Part shown: positions 30,764 through 42,850 of the stretch, in pieces
Layout: each line of letters starts with the position of its first letter
Position numbering within the stretch: the first letter of the stretch is position 1
Source: Arsukibacterium indicum
Lineage (GTDB): Bacteria > Pseudomonadota > Gammaproteobacteria > Enterobacterales > Alteromonadaceae
NCBI RefSeq assembly: GCF_019100565.1
Contig: NZ_JAHRID010000001.1
Span: forward strand, 496,001 to 560,000
Direction: 5' to 3'
DNA: 64,000 nt
Notes under the pieces: model-generated
Seen by the model: the letters and a program-made list of their open reading frames with translations, nothing else
What the model was told of the DNA's origin: nothing
Database searches by the model: none
Translations under genes and position numbers: made by a program

Positions 30764-30992
30764 TTATCCAGACAGTCTAATCTAAGTTATCCACATTAAT
30801 GATTTTGTTTACTACTACCATGTGAACTTCTTCACAGACTCTGTGGATAAAACTGTTGTTAAGTTGCGAAAGGTTGTTGAGTAATCACTATGCATAGTTA
30901 CTTACGACTAGCAAAATTCAACTAAAGCCTCAAAATTACAATAACTTACATGCAAAAAATTGCTTATATAGGTATGTTACATCTGTGCATAA
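30764..30992. promoter_or_regulatory. DnaA-box cluster with CRP-type site between rppH and mutH (DARS-like candidate)
   Basis: Two perfect TTATCCACA boxes face each other at 30,787-30,795 (+) and 30,842-30,850 (-). A further consensus box TTATGCACA lies at 30,984-30,992 (-) and a one-mismatch box TTATCCAGA at 30,764-30,772 (+). Between the first two is TGTGA-N6-TCACA (30,821-30,836), a perfect CRP half-site pair. From memory, the E. coli DnaA-reactivating site DARS2 is at the mutH locus, so this may be its equivalent. The rest of the 415-base gap is AT-rich and holds no gene. Confidence 0.6.
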
Positions 30993-31095
30993 GTTAGTTT
31001 GCTGCGTTTTTAAGCAGCACAACAGCTGCAAAAATGTTAGGGTAAATCGCGGATCAAGCCGCTTTTTTAATACTGCGAATACTACGTTGACCACT

Positions 31096-31770
31096 ATGCC
31101 TTTACTTACTACCGAACAACTGTTGCAACGTTGCCACAATATTGCAGGAATGACACTTGGCCAGCTGGCTGGCCAGTTAAAGGTTAAGATGCCGGCTGAT
31201 TTAAAGCGCGATAAAGGTTGGGTAGGTCAGTTGCTTGAACTGGCGTTGGGTGCAGAGGCAGGCTCTAAAGCGTTACCCGATTTTCCTGCATTGGGCATTG
31301 AATTAAAAAGCCTGCCTATCGACCAGCAAGGTAAACCGCTGGAAAGCACCTATGTTTGTGTAGCGCCACTTACCGGTGTTACCAGCCAAAGCTGGTCGCA
31401 ATCGTGGATCTGCCAGAAACTGCAACAAGTACTATGGGTACCAATTCTGGCTGAACGGCAGATACCATTGGCTGAGAGGGTTATCGGGTCGGCATTTCTA
31501 TGGCAACCCAGTGCAGCAGAGATGCAGATATTGCAGCAAGACTGGGAGGAGCTGATGGAGTTAATAACCCTAGGGGGAATTGATCAGATCAGAGGTGCCC
31601 ATGGCAAAGCATTACAACTAAGGCCTAAAGCAGCCGACAGCAAAGCGTTAACCGCTGCAATCGGCGCCAGAGGCGAGCCCATCCAAACTCTGCCCAGAGG
31701 GTTTTATCTGAAAGCGAGTTTTACCGCCGCCATTCTTCAGCGCCAGTTTAATCTGACAAACTCACCCTGA
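31096..31770 (+). CDS. mutH: DNA mismatch repair endonuclease MutH
   Basis: Nicks the unmethylated strand at hemimethylated GATC sites during mismatch repair. The protein has 224 residues, close to the E. coli 229. The nuclease motif [13 protein letters not shown] holds the Asp and Glu-x-Lys catalytic residues, preceded by [17 protein letters not shown], and ending with [15 protein letters not shown]. The ATG at 31,096 matches the family start; a GTG at 30,985 would add 37 non-homologous residues and lies in a DnaA box. Confidence 0.96.
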   Translation: MPLLTTEQLLQRCHNIAGMTLGQLAGQLKVKMPADLKRDKGWVGQLLELALGAEAGSKALPDFPALGIELKSLPIDQQGKPLESTYVCVAPLTGVTSQSWSQSWICQKLQQVLWVPILAERQIPLAERVIGSAFLWQPSAAEMQILQQDWEELMELITLGGIDQIRGAHGKALQLRPKAADSKALTAAIGARGEPIQTLPRGFYLKASFTAAILQRQFNLTNSP

Positions 31771-31788
31771 GTAAAAACTGCCTTGTTA

Positions 31789-32613
31789 TCAGTCTTGATA
31801 ACGTTGCATAATTTGCTGATATAAACCGTTCTGTTTAATGGTAGCCAATCCACGGTTAAACTCAGCAACCAACTGTTCTTCTACTGAGGCTTTGCTAAAC
31901 ATTACGTACACATCATTATTACCCAGGGTAATCTGATGCGGCTTAATTAAATCATCAAGTCCTTTACGCCTCAGTATTGACGCTGCAACAAAGCTGTCCT
32001 CCAGAAAACCGTCAATTTCCTCGTCCAGCAATCTTGCCATATTCATTTCACTGATGATGGCACCAACAAACTGTGGACGTGATTCAGCAGAAGCATACAA
32101 GTTTGCAATTTCATCGCCGTAGTAATACTCATTGACGATGCCCAGTTTGTAGCCCGCTTTAATAAACTCCTGAACACTGGCGACAGGCAGATTAACATCT
32201 TCAGCCCTCACATAAAGCGAAAATTGTTCCTGACGATATGGCTCAGAAAAATAGGCAAAAGTTTGGCGATCTTCTGTAATGGATGCACCCAGCACAAAGT
32301 CGACGTCACCTTCACGCAGCAGGCCCAGCAATTCAACCCAGCTGCCCTGGACAATGTTCAGCTCACACTGCATTTCAGCGGCTACCGCCCTTACCAGTTC
32401 AACGTCAAGCCCGGTGACAGTATTACCGACCGTCATATACTGGTAGGGTTCCCATGCATCAAACCCCATCGTGAGTGAACACTGTGGTGGCACAGCAGAC
32501 ATTCGCTGCGCTATCGGCTCGGCAGGCGTTGCAATTTCTGGTTCAGAAACAGGTTTGCAGGAAACCATGACTAACATTAATGCTAACAACAGTAAAAGCT
32601 TGATAGATTTCAT
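31789..32613 (-). CDS. Family 3 extracellular solute-binding lipoprotein
   Basis: A 274-residue lipoprotein with lipobox MVSC. The mature part follows the amino-acid-binding plan: LTMGFDAWEPYQYMTVGNTVTGLDVELVRAVAAEM, then LREGDVDFVLGASITEDRQTFAYFSEPY and a second lobe. No transporter permease or ATPase gene is next to it, so it may feed a distant transporter or act as a sensor. It has a GAGGTG ribosome site and is convergent with mutH. Confidence 0.85.
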   Translation of the reverse strand: MKSIKLLLLLALMLVMVSCKPVSEPEIATPAEPIAQRMSAVPPQCSLTMGFDAWEPYQYMTVGNTVTGLDVELVRAVAAEMQCELNIVQGSWVELLGLLREGDVDFVLGASITEDRQTFAYFSEPYRQEQFSLYVRAEDVNLPVASVQEFIKAGYKLGIVNEYYYGDEIANLYASAESRPQFVGAIISEMNMARLLDEEIDGFLEDSFVAASILRRKGLDDLIKPHQITLGNNDVYVMFSKASVEEQLVAEFNRGLATIKQNGLYQQIMQRYQD

Positions 32614-32690
32614 AAATCACCTCGTGGTGCTATGATGTTCTACAAGCTTAGTGCAAATTGTCTTTTTTGCGCGGCTCTGCCCAAACTTAT

Positions 32691-33542
32691 TCAGACATTT
32701 TTTCCGGGCGGTTCTGACGTTAACTTTACCGGCATTTTTAACAATACCTGCCACAGCGGCATTTTTCGCTCATTGCTGCGAGCTTCGCGCCACATTAGTC
32801 GCCACTCATAAAATGTAATGGTTATTGGGTTGGTCGAGTTAAAATCGTCGGTAATGCCGTAGCGACAAGGCTCATCAGCCTGCTCCGAGACAAAAGTACC
32901 AAAGATTTTATCCCAGATAATCAAAACACCGGCAAAATTGCGATCAATGTAAATATCATTGCAAGCATGATGCACCCTATGATGCGACGGAGTGTTAAAG
33001 ATCTTTTCCAGCACACCAAGCCGGCCAATTGCCTGAGTGTGCACAAAAAACTGAAACGCTAAATTCAGTGCCACCACGGCAAACACCAGCATGGGTTCAT
33101 AGCCGATTAAAATCATTGGCAGCCAGAACACCCACATACCCGACACCGGATAGGTAAGGCTTTGCCGAAAAGCAGTACTGAAGTTCATCAAGCGAGAGCT
33201 ATGATGCGCCACATGCGAAGCCCATAACCAGCGAATATGGTGAGAACCACGATGAAACCAATAATACAGAAAGTCTTGCAGAATAAATGCCAGCAACAAG
33301 TTCAGTGCCGTCAGTTCAATCGTGAACAGACGATACTGATATAGCCAGTAAAAAAATGGCATTAACAGCAAAAGCGCCAGCATATCAGCCCCCTGATGCA
33401 ACAATGCCAGCATGGCGTTTGCCAGCGTATCACGCCAGTGGTACCAGTTCTGCTTTCTAAGCACAGCAAAGCGCCACTCCAGTATCACACATATAAGAAA
33501 TACCGGACTTAACAATAATAATATTAATTCAACTGGTGGCAT
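32691..33542 (-). CDS. Sterol desaturase / fatty acid hydroxylase family protein
   Basis: A 283-residue membrane di-iron enzyme. The His clusters that bind iron are visible: WFHRGSHH, HVAHHS and HHRVHHACN, with a further H in FVHTQAIGRL. There are four or so membrane segments. Members hydroxylate or desaturate lipids; the substrate here is unknown. It stands alone between a binding protein and cysB. Confidence 0.88.
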   Translation of the reverse strand: MPPVELILLLLSPVFLICVILEWRFAVLRKQNWYHWRDTLANAMLALLHQGADMLALLLLMPFFYWLYQYRLFTIELTALNLLLAFILQDFLYYWFHRGSHHIRWLWASHVAHHSSRLMNFSTAFRQSLTYPVSGMWVFWLPMILIGYEPMLVFAVVALNLAFQFFVHTQAIGRLGVLEKIFNTPSHHRVHHACNDIYIDRNFAGVLIIWDKIFGTFVSEQADEPCRYGITDDFNSTNPITITFYEWRLMWREARSNERKMPLWQVLLKMPVKLTSEPPGKNV

Positions 33543-33655
33543 TGCTAATCGCTACTGATGATACCCAAGGCAAATACTACGTTAAGCAAGGGGCTCAATA
33601 CAAGTTACGCTAATCAACTTGATCCAGCATTGGACGGATTGGCTTAGCAACCGTT

Positions 33656-34702
<1,047 letters not shown>

Positions 34703-34789
34703 TTATAAATGGAAATGCTATAACTATTAGTAGCAAAAAAAACTTAACAAACTAATGACAGACTTTACCATTAGCAGTCCGGAGCCGTT

Positions 34790-35479
34790 ATGATCAACTC
34801 GACAGAAATTGACTTTGCTACCGTATTGGCCTGCAGTGTCCATGATATGAAAAACTCGCTGTGCATGGTGATCCAGTCGGCCGAGTTAATTCAGGCAGAA
34901 GGTGCTAAGTTATCTGACGATGCCCGGGAAGAACTGGCATTGCTGAATTACGAAGCAAACCGGCTGAATTCCAATTTATTGCAGCTATTGTCTTTGTATC
35001 GGCTGGACAGACAACAACTACCGGTACAAATTGATCAGCATTACCTTAATGAAGTATTTGAAGAGCTGCTGTTAAAAAATCAGTATTATGCAACACAGCG
35101 CAGCATCAAGGTAACCATAAATGCAGATGATGATTTGTGCTGGTTTTTCGACCGCGACCTGATCCTGAATATTCTGAACGATGCGATTGCCAATGCTCTG
35201 CGATACAGCAATACCCAGATTAGTATCAGTGCAACGGTTGCTGACAATCAGTTGCATGTTGTTGTTGCTGATGATGGCCCTGGCTTTCCGGATTTTATGA
35301 TAGATAACGCTGCTAATCAGATGCATAAGCCAGATTTACGCCACGGCCATACCGGGCTTGGTATATTTTTTGCCAGATTAATAGCGCACGCACATCATAA
35401 TAAAAACCAGCGCGGCGTGGTGAGCTTACAAAATGGTGTTGAGCTAACTGGTGGCAGCTTCAGGTTAACGTTGCCCTGA
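34790..35479 (+). CDS. Soluble histidine kinase-like protein
   Basis: A 229-residue protein with a dimerisation helix carrying a possible phospho-His (SVHDMKNSL, H18) and a HATPase domain (NDAIANALRYS, VADDGPGFP, GHTGLGIFFA). It has no membrane segment or sensor domain. It lies opposite cysB and close to the next gene. In some Alteromonadales such kinases stand beside a response regulator, but none is seen here. Confidence 0.82.
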   Translation: MINSTEIDFATVLACSVHDMKNSLCMVIQSAELIQAEGAKLSDDAREELALLNYEANRLNSNLLQLLSLYRLDRQQLPVQIDQHYLNEVFEELLLKNQYYATQRSIKVTINADDDLCWFFDRDLILNILNDAIANALRYSNTQISISATVADNQLHVVVADDGPGFPDFMIDNAANQMHKPDLRHGHTGLGIFFARLIAHAHHNKNQRGVVSLQNGVELTGGSFRLTLP

Positions 35480-35553
35480 CAACCAGAAAACTGTTCATTG
35501 TCGTCAAATCAGATTACTATAATTTATAAAAGCGAATCCAGTCAGAGGTCTGC

Positions 35554-36318
35554 ATGTTGTTACCCATTATCATCTCGCTAATTGTAGCCCTGGTGATTAT
35601 TGCTGTTGTCGTCAACGTTGTGCAACAACATAAAGAACGGATAGCCAGCCTGAAACGTGCTGAATTTACTAAGCTACGCCATTTATTTGATGATACCGAG
35701 GAAATGCTGGCCAACACCGCTAATGTCCCTTTCACCCCCGCCATCACCACCATGTTGTTAAAACGCATGGCATTCGCGTTGCGTGCAATGGTAGAGCTGG
35801 ACCCGGCAACCAGAGAGCTGAAGCAACGGCTGAAGGAAATTGAAACCCGACTGAACGAGCCGGTTAATACTGATGCAGCAAACACAGATTCTGTTACTTT
35901 GCCTGATAATGACCAGCAACTTATCGGGTTGATCAGAGGCATTAAGAAATTACGCACCACCTTACGTAGTGAACATGCCAGAGGCAATATTGATACATCT
36001 ACCGTCATTGCCGAAGACAAACGTTTAGAGGTCCTGCAATTAAGAATTAATGTTGAAAGCCAGATTAAGCGGGGCAAGCAAGCCCGCAGTAATAACATGC
36101 TTGGCTCCGCCCGCCAGTATTTTGAAAAAGCACTAACCTCATTAAATGGCAGTAGCCATCAGGATGAATACGTGATCAGTCGTAAAGCCGAAGTGGTGCA
36201 AACCCTTGAAGATATTGCCACTGAACTTAAAGCCGGCAATTTACGTGACCGGGAAAAGAAAGAAGAAAAAGAAAACAAAGATATTGATGAGCTGTTTGCG
36301 CCCAAACGAAAATGGTAA
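35554..36318 (+). CDS. Membrane-anchored coiled-coil protein of unknown function
   Basis: A 254-residue protein with one N-terminal membrane segment (LLPIIISLIVALVIIAVVVNVV), then a mainly helical cytoplasmic part (ELKQRLKEIETRLN; GLIRGIKKLRTTLRSEHARGN) and a charged Lys/Glu tail (DREKKEEKENKDIDELF). The gene next to topA in related genomes is sometimes named a DNA repair protein; nothing in the sequence proves this. A shared bidirectional terminator separates it from topA. Confidence 0.7.
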   Translation: MLLPIIISLIVALVIIAVVVNVVQQHKERIASLKRAEFTKLRHLFDDTEEMLANTANVPFTPAITTMLLKRMAFALRAMVELDPATRELKQRLKEIETRLNEPVNTDAANTDSVTLPDNDQQLIGLIRGIKKLRTTLRSEHARGNIDTSTVIAEDKRLEVLQLRINVESQIKRGKQARSNNMLGSARQYFEKALTSLNGSSHQDEYVISRKAEVVQTLEDIATELKAGNLRDREKKEEKENKDIDELFAPKRKW

Positions 36319-36350
36319 AAAAATGGCACCGTGCGGTGCCATTTTTTTAG
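36316..36350. terminator. Bidirectional intrinsic terminator
   Basis: Perfect 8-bp stem ATGGCACC / GGTGCCAT (36,323-36,330 with 36,335-36,342), loop GTGC, with A-run before and T-run after. It serves both the coiled-coil gene and convergent topA. Confidence 0.92.
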
Positions 36351-36359
36351 CTACATTGT

Positions 36360-38966
36360 TTATTTTGCAGCCGGCTTATCTTTAGTTGAAACCAACCATT
36401 TACCGTTTTCATACCAGGCTGCCCAACCCGTTGCTTTGCCGTCTTTCTCAGTCATGACATATTGCTGCTTGGTTTTGCGGCTCCAGCGCACAATACTGGG
36501 GTTACCCTCTTTGTCTTTTACCGGAGCATCGGCAAGGTAATAAAACTTAGGTGAAATCCGTTCTCGGAACATTTTGAGCTCACTGACTAATGGCGCTCTG
36601 GTTTCCCGTGATTTAGGAAAGGTAGATGCAGCAAGAAACAAGCCTGCAGCACCATCTCTGAGTACAAAATACGCATCAGATTTCTCGCACTTTAATTCAG
36701 GCAAATGTACCGGATCTTCTTTTGGTGGTGCCGCTTCACCATTGCGTAACAGCTTACGGGTATTTTTACATTCGCTGTTGGTACAGCCAAAGTATTTACC
36801 AAAGCGGCCCGATTTTAACTGCATATCGCTACCGCACTTATCACATTCGATTAGCGGCCCTTCATAGCCTTTAATCTTAAAGTTGCCGGTTTCCAGTTCA
36901 TAGCCATCACATTCCGGGTTGTTACCACAGACATGAAGCTTGCGCTGCTCGTCAATCAGATAACTGTCCATTGCAGTGCCGCATTTAGCACAGCGTTTTT
37001 TCGAGCGCAATGCTTCTGTTTCAAGCTCGTCTTCATCGGTTACTTTTACCGCTTCATCACCCGGCAACAGGTTCATCGTGGTAGTGCAACGCTCTTTCGG
37101 TGGCAAGTTATAGCCAGAACAGCCCAGAAATACCCCGGTAGAGGCAGTACGGATCCCCATCTTACGGCCACAACTCGGGCAGTCGATATCGGTTAGAACA
37201 AACTGGTTGGCGCGCATGCCACCTTGCTCCGGTTCCTGCTCAGCCGTTTTCAGTTTGTCGGAAAAACCGGTATAAAAATTATCCAGCTCTTTACGCCATT
37301 GTTTTTGCCCTTTGGCAATATCATCCAGGGTTAGCTCCATATTGGCAGTAAAGTCGTAATTCATTAAATCATCGAAATTCTCAACCAGCCGATCGGTAAC
37401 AATCTCACCCATTTTTTCAGCATAAAAGCGCTTGTTCTCAATCCGGACATAGCCCCGATCCTGAATAGTAGAAATAATAGCTGCATAAGTAGAAGGCCTG
37501 CCAATGCCCCGCTTTTCCAGCTCTTTAACCAGACTTGCCTCACTAAAGCGGGCGGCCGGCTTTGTGAAATGCTGGGCACTGTTTAGTTGTTGCAGCTGCA
37601 ATTGCTGACCTTGTTTCACATCGGGCAGCTCGTTGTCTTCTTCGCCTTTGCGCTTAACTGCCGGCTGCACTCTGGTCCAACCGTCAAACCGCAGTACCCG
37701 CCCTTTGGCCTTTAATTCGAAATCTGCGGCAGCAACCGTAATATTTGTTACGTCATACTGTGCCGGAGGCATCTGACAGGCGACAAACTGGCGCCAGATT
37801 AATTCGTACAGTTTTCTGGCATCGGCTTCCATATCGCTTAAATCGCTGGCCAGCACCGTGACATTTGATGGCCGGACAGCTTCGTGCGCTTCCTGGGCAT
37901 TAGCCTTACTGCCGTAACTTACCGGCTCAGCAGTAAGGTATTTTTTACCAAATTTATCATTTATATAGTCACGACAAGCGTTGACAGCCTCTGTACTGAG
38001 GTTAGTCGAATCGGTACGCATATAGGTGATATGACCTGCCTCATACAGGCGCTGCGCCAGCATCATGGTTTTCTTAACGCCGTAGCCCAACCGGGTACTG
38101 GCAGCCTGTTGCAGGGTTGAAGTAATAAACGGTGCCTGCGGTTTACTGCTGCTGGGCTTGTCTTCCCGATCGATCACTTCAAAACGGGCATTCTGTAAGC
38201 GTTTTATTGCATTGTCGGCCTGTTCTTTATCAACCGGTTTAAACGTCTTACCGTTTTCGCGAACTACATCCAGCAGCAATGGATGTTGATCATCAGTTAA
38301 GGTATCTGCAGCAAGGGTCCAGTACTCTTCCGGGACAAAGGCTTTTATTTCCCGTTCCCGCTCTACCACTAAGCGCACAGCGACAGACTGAACGCGTCCA
38401 GCTGATAAGCCCCTGGCCACTTTTTTCCATAACAGAGGCGATACCATAAAACCCACAACCCGGTCCAGAAAGCGGCGGGCCTGCTGGGCGTTAACCTGAT
38501 CAACATTGACCTGACCTGGTTCAACAAATGCGTTAGTAATAGCTGATTTGGTAATTTCGTTAAAAACAACCCGCTTAAATTTTTCAGGCTGCCCACCGAT
38601 AATTTCCTGTAAGTGCCAGGCGATAGCTTCTCCTTCACGGTCCAAATCCGTTGCCAGATAAACCGTATCAGCTTTATCAGCCAGGGCTTTCAGCTCCTTC
38701 ACCACTTTTTCTTTACCAGGCAGAATTTCATAGCGGGCTTTCCAGCCATGCGCCGGGTCAATTCCCATTCTGTCGACCAGCGCTTTATAATCTTTCTCTT
38801 CTTTACTCAGGCTTTTATCGGTAGTGCGTGCTTTGTCTTTGCTACTGCTGGTTGGCAGATCGCGAATGTGGCCAACGCTCGACTTAACGACATAATCGTT
38901 TCCTAAATATTTATTAATTGTCTTTGCTTTTGCCGGTGATTCGACTATTACCAGTGATTTCGCCAT
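36360..38966 (-). CDS. topA: DNA topoisomerase I
   Basis: Relaxes negative supercoils. The protein has 868 residues, near E. coli's 865. The Toprim domain starts [20 protein letters not shown]; the catalytic Tyr is in [14 protein letters not shown]. Three C-terminal zinc ribbons are visible (CPSCGRKM...C, CAKCGTAM...C, CDKCGSDM...C), followed by a Lys-rich topoisomerase C-terminal repeat region. Full length with no disruption. Confidence 0.98.
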   Translation of the reverse strand: MAKSLVIVESPAKAKTINKYLGNDYVVKSSVGHIRDLPTSSSKDKARTTDKSLSKEEKDYKALVDRMGIDPAHGWKARYEILPGKEKVVKELKALADKADTVYLATDLDREGEAIAWHLQEIIGGQPEKFKRVVFNEITKSAITNAFVEPGQVNVDQVNAQQARRFLDRVVGFMVSPLLWKKVARGLSAGRVQSVAVRLVVEREREIKAFVPEEYWTLAADTLTDDQHPLLLDVVRENGKTFKPVDKEQADNAIKRLQNARFEVIDREDKPSSSKPQAPFITSTLQQAASTRLGYGVKKTMMLAQRLYEAGHITYMRTDSTNLSTEAVNACRDYINDKFGKKYLTAEPVSYGSKANAQEAHEAVRPSNVTVLASDLSDMEADARKLYELIWRQFVACQMPPAQYDVTNITVAAADFELKAKGRVLRFDGWTRVQPAVKRKGEEDNELPDVKQGQQLQLQQLNSAQHFTKPAARFSEASLVKELEKRGIGRPSTYAAIISTIQDRGYVRIENKRFYAEKMGEIVTDRLVENFDDLMNYDFTANMELTLDDIAKGQKQWRKELDNFYTGFSDKLKTAEQEPEQGGMRANQFVLTDIDCPSCGRKMGIRTASTGVFLGCSGYNLPPKERCTTTMNLLPGDEAVKVTDEDELETEALRSKKRCAKCGTAMDSYLIDEQRKLHVCGNNPECDGYELETGNFKIKGYEGPLIECDKCGSDMQLKSGRFGKYFGCTNSECKNTRKLLRNGEAAPPKEDPVHLPELKCEKSDAYFVLRDGAAGLFLAASTFPKSRETRAPLVSELKMFRERISPKFYYLADAPVKDKEGNPSIVRWSRKTKQQYVMTEKDGKATGWAAWYENGKWLVSTKDKPAAK

Positions 38967-39197
38967 CTTAAAACCTGATTTCCCTAACTGAAGCCGCCTT
39001 TTGGCCGCCCTTTTTTAACATATATCCGCAAACCGCAGTTGTGACAAGTGAATAAACTCATTATTATGCAATCCGGGCCATTTTACAGACCCAGCGGCTA
39101 TTTGATAGCCAACTCCAAAATGAAGCATATAAAAACATAAGCGGCCGCAACAATAATAAAAACAGTGCCCCTTCCAACAGAAGGATATAAAGCAAAA

Positions 39198-40538
39198 ATG
39201 AAGTACTTTGAAGCAAATTTCGATGGTCTGGTAGGACCAACCCATAACTATGCCGGCTTGTCAGTCGGCAATGTCGCCTCTTTATCTAACGCTAACAACA
39301 CTTCCAGCCCAAAACAAGCAGCCAAGCAAGGTTTGCAAAAAATGAAAGCGCTGCATGACCTTGGTTTAGTGCAGGGCGTGCTGGCTCCACAGGAGCGGCC
39401 AGACGTGTATACCCTACGCCGCCTTGGCTTTACCGGTTCAGATAGCGACATCATTGCCACTGCGGCAAAACAGGCACCCGCGGTATTCCGAGCAGTGTGT
39501 TCAGCATCCAGCATGTGGACCGCTAACGCCGCCACTATATCGCCCAGTGCCGATACTGCGGATAACAAGGTGCATTTCACTCCGGCAAACTTAACCAATA
39601 AGTTTCACCGTTCACTTGAGCCTCAGACTACCGGCAGAATATTACAGGCCATGTTTGCTGATCCTACGCACTTTGCTCATCACCAGCATTTACCTGATAA
39701 CGACCATTTTGGCGATGAAGGTGCGGCAAATCATACCAGATTATGCAGCGACTACGGCAAAAAAGGCGTTGAGTTGTTTGTGTTTGGTCGTTATGCGTTC
39801 GATCAGAGCAAAGCAGCACCTAAACGCTTTCCAGCACGGCACACGCTGGAGGCCTGTGAAGCTGTGGCGCGCTTACATGGTTTGAGTGATGAGCACGTCG
39901 TCTATATGCAGCAAAACCCTGATGTGATTGACCAGGGCGTGTTCCACAACGATGTAATTGCTGTAGGCAACCAGAATGTATTGTTTTATCACCAGCAGGC
40001 TTTTGTTGATACCCAAAGTAAACTTGATGAGCTGAAGCGAAAATTTGGTAACGACAGTGAGCTGTTCCTGATAGAAGTGAATGATAACGACGTATCAGTG
40101 CAGGAAGCGATTAACACGTATTTATTCAATACTCAGGTTATTACCCTGGCCAATGGCGAAATGGCTATCATAGCGCCAACTGAATGCCAGGACAGCCCGG
40201 CAGTGAGTCATTATCTGGCGGAGCTAACACGTCGCGGCACACCGATAAAGCACGTACACTATTATGATGTAAAACAGAGTATGCGTAACGGTGGCGGCCC
40301 GGCTTGTTTGCGCTTGCGGGTGGCATTAAGTGAGCAGGAACGCCAGGCAGTGAATCCACATGTGCTGATGAACGAGCAGTTATTCTCTACCCTCAACAGC
40401 TGGGTTGATAAGCACTATCGTGACCAGATTTCAGAAGCCGACCTGGCAGATCCACAGCTGCTAACTGAATCACGCACGGCACTGGATGAACTGACCAAGA
40501 TTTTAAACTTAGGTTCGGTTTATACCTTCCAGCGCTGA
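39198..40538 (+). CDS. astB: N-succinylarginine dihydrolase
   Basis: Second step of the arginine succinyltransferase pathway: converts succinylarginine to succinylornithine, two ammonia and CO2. The protein has 446 residues (E. coli 447). Family blocks: [92 protein letters not shown] (catalytic Cys in the last). The ATG at 39,198 begins the conserved [10 protein letters not shown]. No other ast gene is nearby, so the pathway is split. Confidence 0.96.
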   Translation: MKYFEANFDGLVGPTHNYAGLSVGNVASLSNANNTSSPKQAAKQGLQKMKALHDLGLVQGVLAPQERPDVYTLRRLGFTGSDSDIIATAAKQAPAVFRAVCSASSMWTANAATISPSADTADNKVHFTPANLTNKFHRSLEPQTTGRILQAMFADPTHFAHHQHLPDNDHFGDEGAANHTRLCSDYGKKGVELFVFGRYAFDQSKAAPKRFPARHTLEACEAVARLHGLSDEHVVYMQQNPDVIDQGVFHNDVIAVGNQNVLFYHQQAFVDTQSKLDELKRKFGNDSELFLIEVNDNDVSVQEAINTYLFNTQVITLANGEMAIIAPTECQDSPAVSHYLAELTRRGTPIKHVHYYDVKQSMRNGGGPACLRLRVALSEQERQAVNPHVLMNEQLFSTLNSWVDKHYRDQISEADLADPQLLTESRTALDELTKILNLGSVYTFQR

Positions 40539-40550
40539 AGGAAAGAGCAA

Positions 40551-40603
40551 TAAAAAAACCGCCAGCTGGCGGTTTTTTTATTGCCTGCTTGATAGCAGGC
40601 AAT
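40551..40603 (+). terminator. Intrinsic terminator after astB, with second hairpin
   Basis: AACCGCCAG/CTGGCGGTT perfect palindrome (40,557-40,574) followed by a T-run. A second 9-bp stem ATTGCCTGC / GCAGGCAAT (40,580-40,588 with 40,595-40,603) follows and could serve the convergent lipoprotein gene. Confidence 0.88.
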
Positions 40604-40621
40604 ATCACGTCGTTGTCTACT

Positions 40622-42850
40622 CTACTGAATAGTCGTACAGTCGCCAACCACGCCAAACGGATTACTTGGCGGCGGCGATGTCTCGGTAGTAACGTCTTCA
40701 CTTGCTACAGGCAACCCATAATTGCGCGAAGCAACATTTTCAGTTCCAGATGCTGTGCCTGAGACTTGTAGGCGAACATCCATCCAGGCACCAACATCTT
40801 GCGGATACTGAATGCTAAATACTGCAATGCCGCTGTCATCTGCAGTGACTGTAGCAGGAACGGTAGCGCGGTTACCGGGAGTTATCTGACCATCACCGTT
40901 TGTGTCTTCAGATATTTCCAGAATACCATCCAGATTAACGTCTTCATTTGGACAGGTAATTGAGACCTCAGCAGCCCAGTTTTTGAATGCAGCTGGCGGT
41001 GTTGGTGACTTAACCCAAATACCTTTTGAATAGCTTAACGGAACTACTGCGACGTTTAACTGTTGATTTGGCACAGGGTTCCCCGAGCTATCAGTTACTA
41101 TAACTGAAAATTCTTTTGAATAAGTGCTGTCGTTTGGTTTAGTAATTACGTTCCCCGTACCAAAACGGAAAAATAATGTTCTGCGACCGATAGCTATATC
41201 AGTTTCACCAACAACAGAATCGTCAGCGGCCAACGCACCTTTGACAACCAGATTAAGCCCGTCAACACCCGCACCTGTAGCACTGTCAGCAGTAAACACT
41301 GTTGATGCTACCCCCTGAGAGTTGGTACGAGCTAAAACCGCGCTAAGTTGACCACCAGCAGCATTATCCAATGTGAACACAACGTTCTGGTTTTTAACCG
41401 GATTATTATTTTCATCACGAACTATCGCTCTGACCGCACTAGTCTCACCCAAACCAACCTGAGCCGGGAATGCCTGCACTTCAACCTTAGTTGGCATAGT
41501 TGCAACAAATTCAACTATTTTCTGGGCGTTAACACTGCTTTGCGCATCGCCACCCTGAGCCGCTATAGTCGCCAAACCGGCATATTCTGACTGAACAAAC
41601 ACCTCAGCTTCACCACTTGCATCTGTTACTTGCGATACAGATACATTTTCATCAGCCAGGCCGGCCATAGAGGTAGCAATAATACCTCTGGACGTCGCAA
41701 AATGAACAGTCTCGCCCGCATTCGGAGATTCATCGATTAACCACTGAATACCAAGCCCTTGCGCAGTATTTAATGGTATTTCCACTACAGCGTCTTCTTC
41801 ACCGTTCACCTGAGCAAAAACGAAAGTATCCGGGCTTACATTTAACGCTACACTACTTGAGATACCCAGTGCAGTTACCGTCAAGGTATCAACACCGCTG
41901 TTTACACCGGTATAACTGAAAGATGCTTTGCCACCCGAACCTGCGGTCTCCGGATTCGTTTCACTTAAGGTATTACCTAATGCTGAAGTGACATCCAGTA
42001 CAACGCCCTGAATACCATTACCACTTGAATCAGTGACAAAAACATCAATAGTAGCACTATCGTTTAACACTACTGCTGACGGTGCAGCAATTTGAAGATT
42101 AGTACCGGCAACATCAATTACCAACTCAGCAGTTTGTTGCTGAACCCTTGCCACTACGGTAATTTCACGATTGTTGCTGTCTGATACAGTTGTCAGCGAC
42201 GCTTTGGCTATACCATTGGAACCTGTCACAGTGTCAATAACATTGATTTCGCCGGAGTCAGCAGAAAATGTAACCGGTATGCCGGCTAAAGTCACATTAT
42301 TGGTATCTCTGACCAAAGCACTTAATTCAACCTTGTCAGTTGCTCCGGAGCCAAGCTGTAATTTGTCAGCAATTAAGCGGACACTACCAATAGTGTTATC
42401 AACCTGCTCGCCGCCATCACCAGCTGAGTTAAATACTGCACTGGCAGAAACTTCACCAAAGGTTGCAGTAACCTGGCCTGCACCGGACTGGTTACCCACA
42501 TTAAGTGGGATCGTTGCAACACCATCAGCATTGGTAGATGCTGAACCGGCATCGTTACCCAGTGTAGCAAGCCCTTCACCAGACACTTCAAAACTGATCA
42601 ACCGGTTAGCAACATTGCCATTATTGGTTGCGGTTAAGGTTGCGGTAACAACCAGAGGCGTGTCTTGCGACAAATTATTTGATTCTGTGCCAGCTGCATT
42701 TGTCAGAGTAACAGCAAGCGTGAACACCGGAGTGTTGCCACCTGAACCACCACCGCCGCCACCGCCGCTGTTGTCCAAGGTACCGCCGCCGCCGCAGGCG
42801 GCCAGCGATGTAATCATTAATGCAACCAGTAGTTGCCGGATGTTTCGCAT
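40622..42850 (-). CDS. Lipoprotein with bacterial Ig-like (Big-1 type) repeats
   Basis: A 742-residue lipoprotein: signal peptide with lipobox LAAC, a Gly-rich linker, then several Ig-like units, each with a pattern such as ...VTFSADSG...TGSNGIAKASLTT... and VVFTLDNAAGGQLSA...NSQGVASTVFTADS. Such proteins are outer-surface adhesins or envelope structural proteins. No export partner is nearby. The C-terminal region carries DVNLDGILEISEDTNGDGQI, a Ca-binding (dockerin/EF-like) looking stretch. Confidence 0.82.
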   Translation of the reverse strand: MRNIRQLLVALMITSLAACGGGGTLDNSGGGGGGGSGGNTPVFTLAVTLTNAAGTESNNLSQDTPLVVTATLTATNNGNVANRLISFEVSGEGLATLGNDAGSASTNADGVATIPLNVGNQSGAGQVTATFGEVSASAVFNSAGDGGEQVDNTIGSVRLIADKLQLGSGATDKVELSALVRDTNNVTLAGIPVTFSADSGEINVIDTVTGSNGIAKASLTTVSDSNNREITVVARVQQQTAELVIDVAGTNLQIAAPSAVVLNDSATIDVFVTDSSGNGIQGVVLDVTSALGNTLSETNPETAGSGGKASFSYTGVNSGVDTLTVTALGISSSVALNVSPDTFVFAQVNGEEDAVVEIPLNTAQGLGIQWLIDESPNAGETVHFATSRGIIATSMAGLADENVSVSQVTDASGEAEVFVQSEYAGLATIAAQGGDAQSSVNAQKIVEFVATMPTKVEVQAFPAQVGLGETSAVRAIVRDENNNPVKNQNVVFTLDNAAGGQLSAVLARTNSQGVASTVFTADSATGAGVDGLNLVVKGALAADDSVVGETDIAIGRRTLFFRFGTGNVITKPNDSTYSKEFSVIVTDSSGNPVPNQQLNVAVVPLSYSKGIWVKSPTPPAAFKNWAAEVSITCPNEDVNLDGILEISEDTNGDGQITPGNRATVPATVTADDSGIAVFSIQYPQDVGAWMDVRLQVSGTASGTENVASRNYGLPVASEDVTTETSPPPSNPFGVVGDCTTIQ

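Noticed and set aside
35517-36098. 193-codon - strand frame
   Set aside because: Antisense to the membrane-anchored coiled-coil gene, which has a proper membrane segment and a terminator.
39040-39075. ArgR-box-like sequence TGAATAAACTCATT upstream of astB
   Set aside because: The second half-site is poor and the spacing is uncertain; not enough to claim ArgR control.
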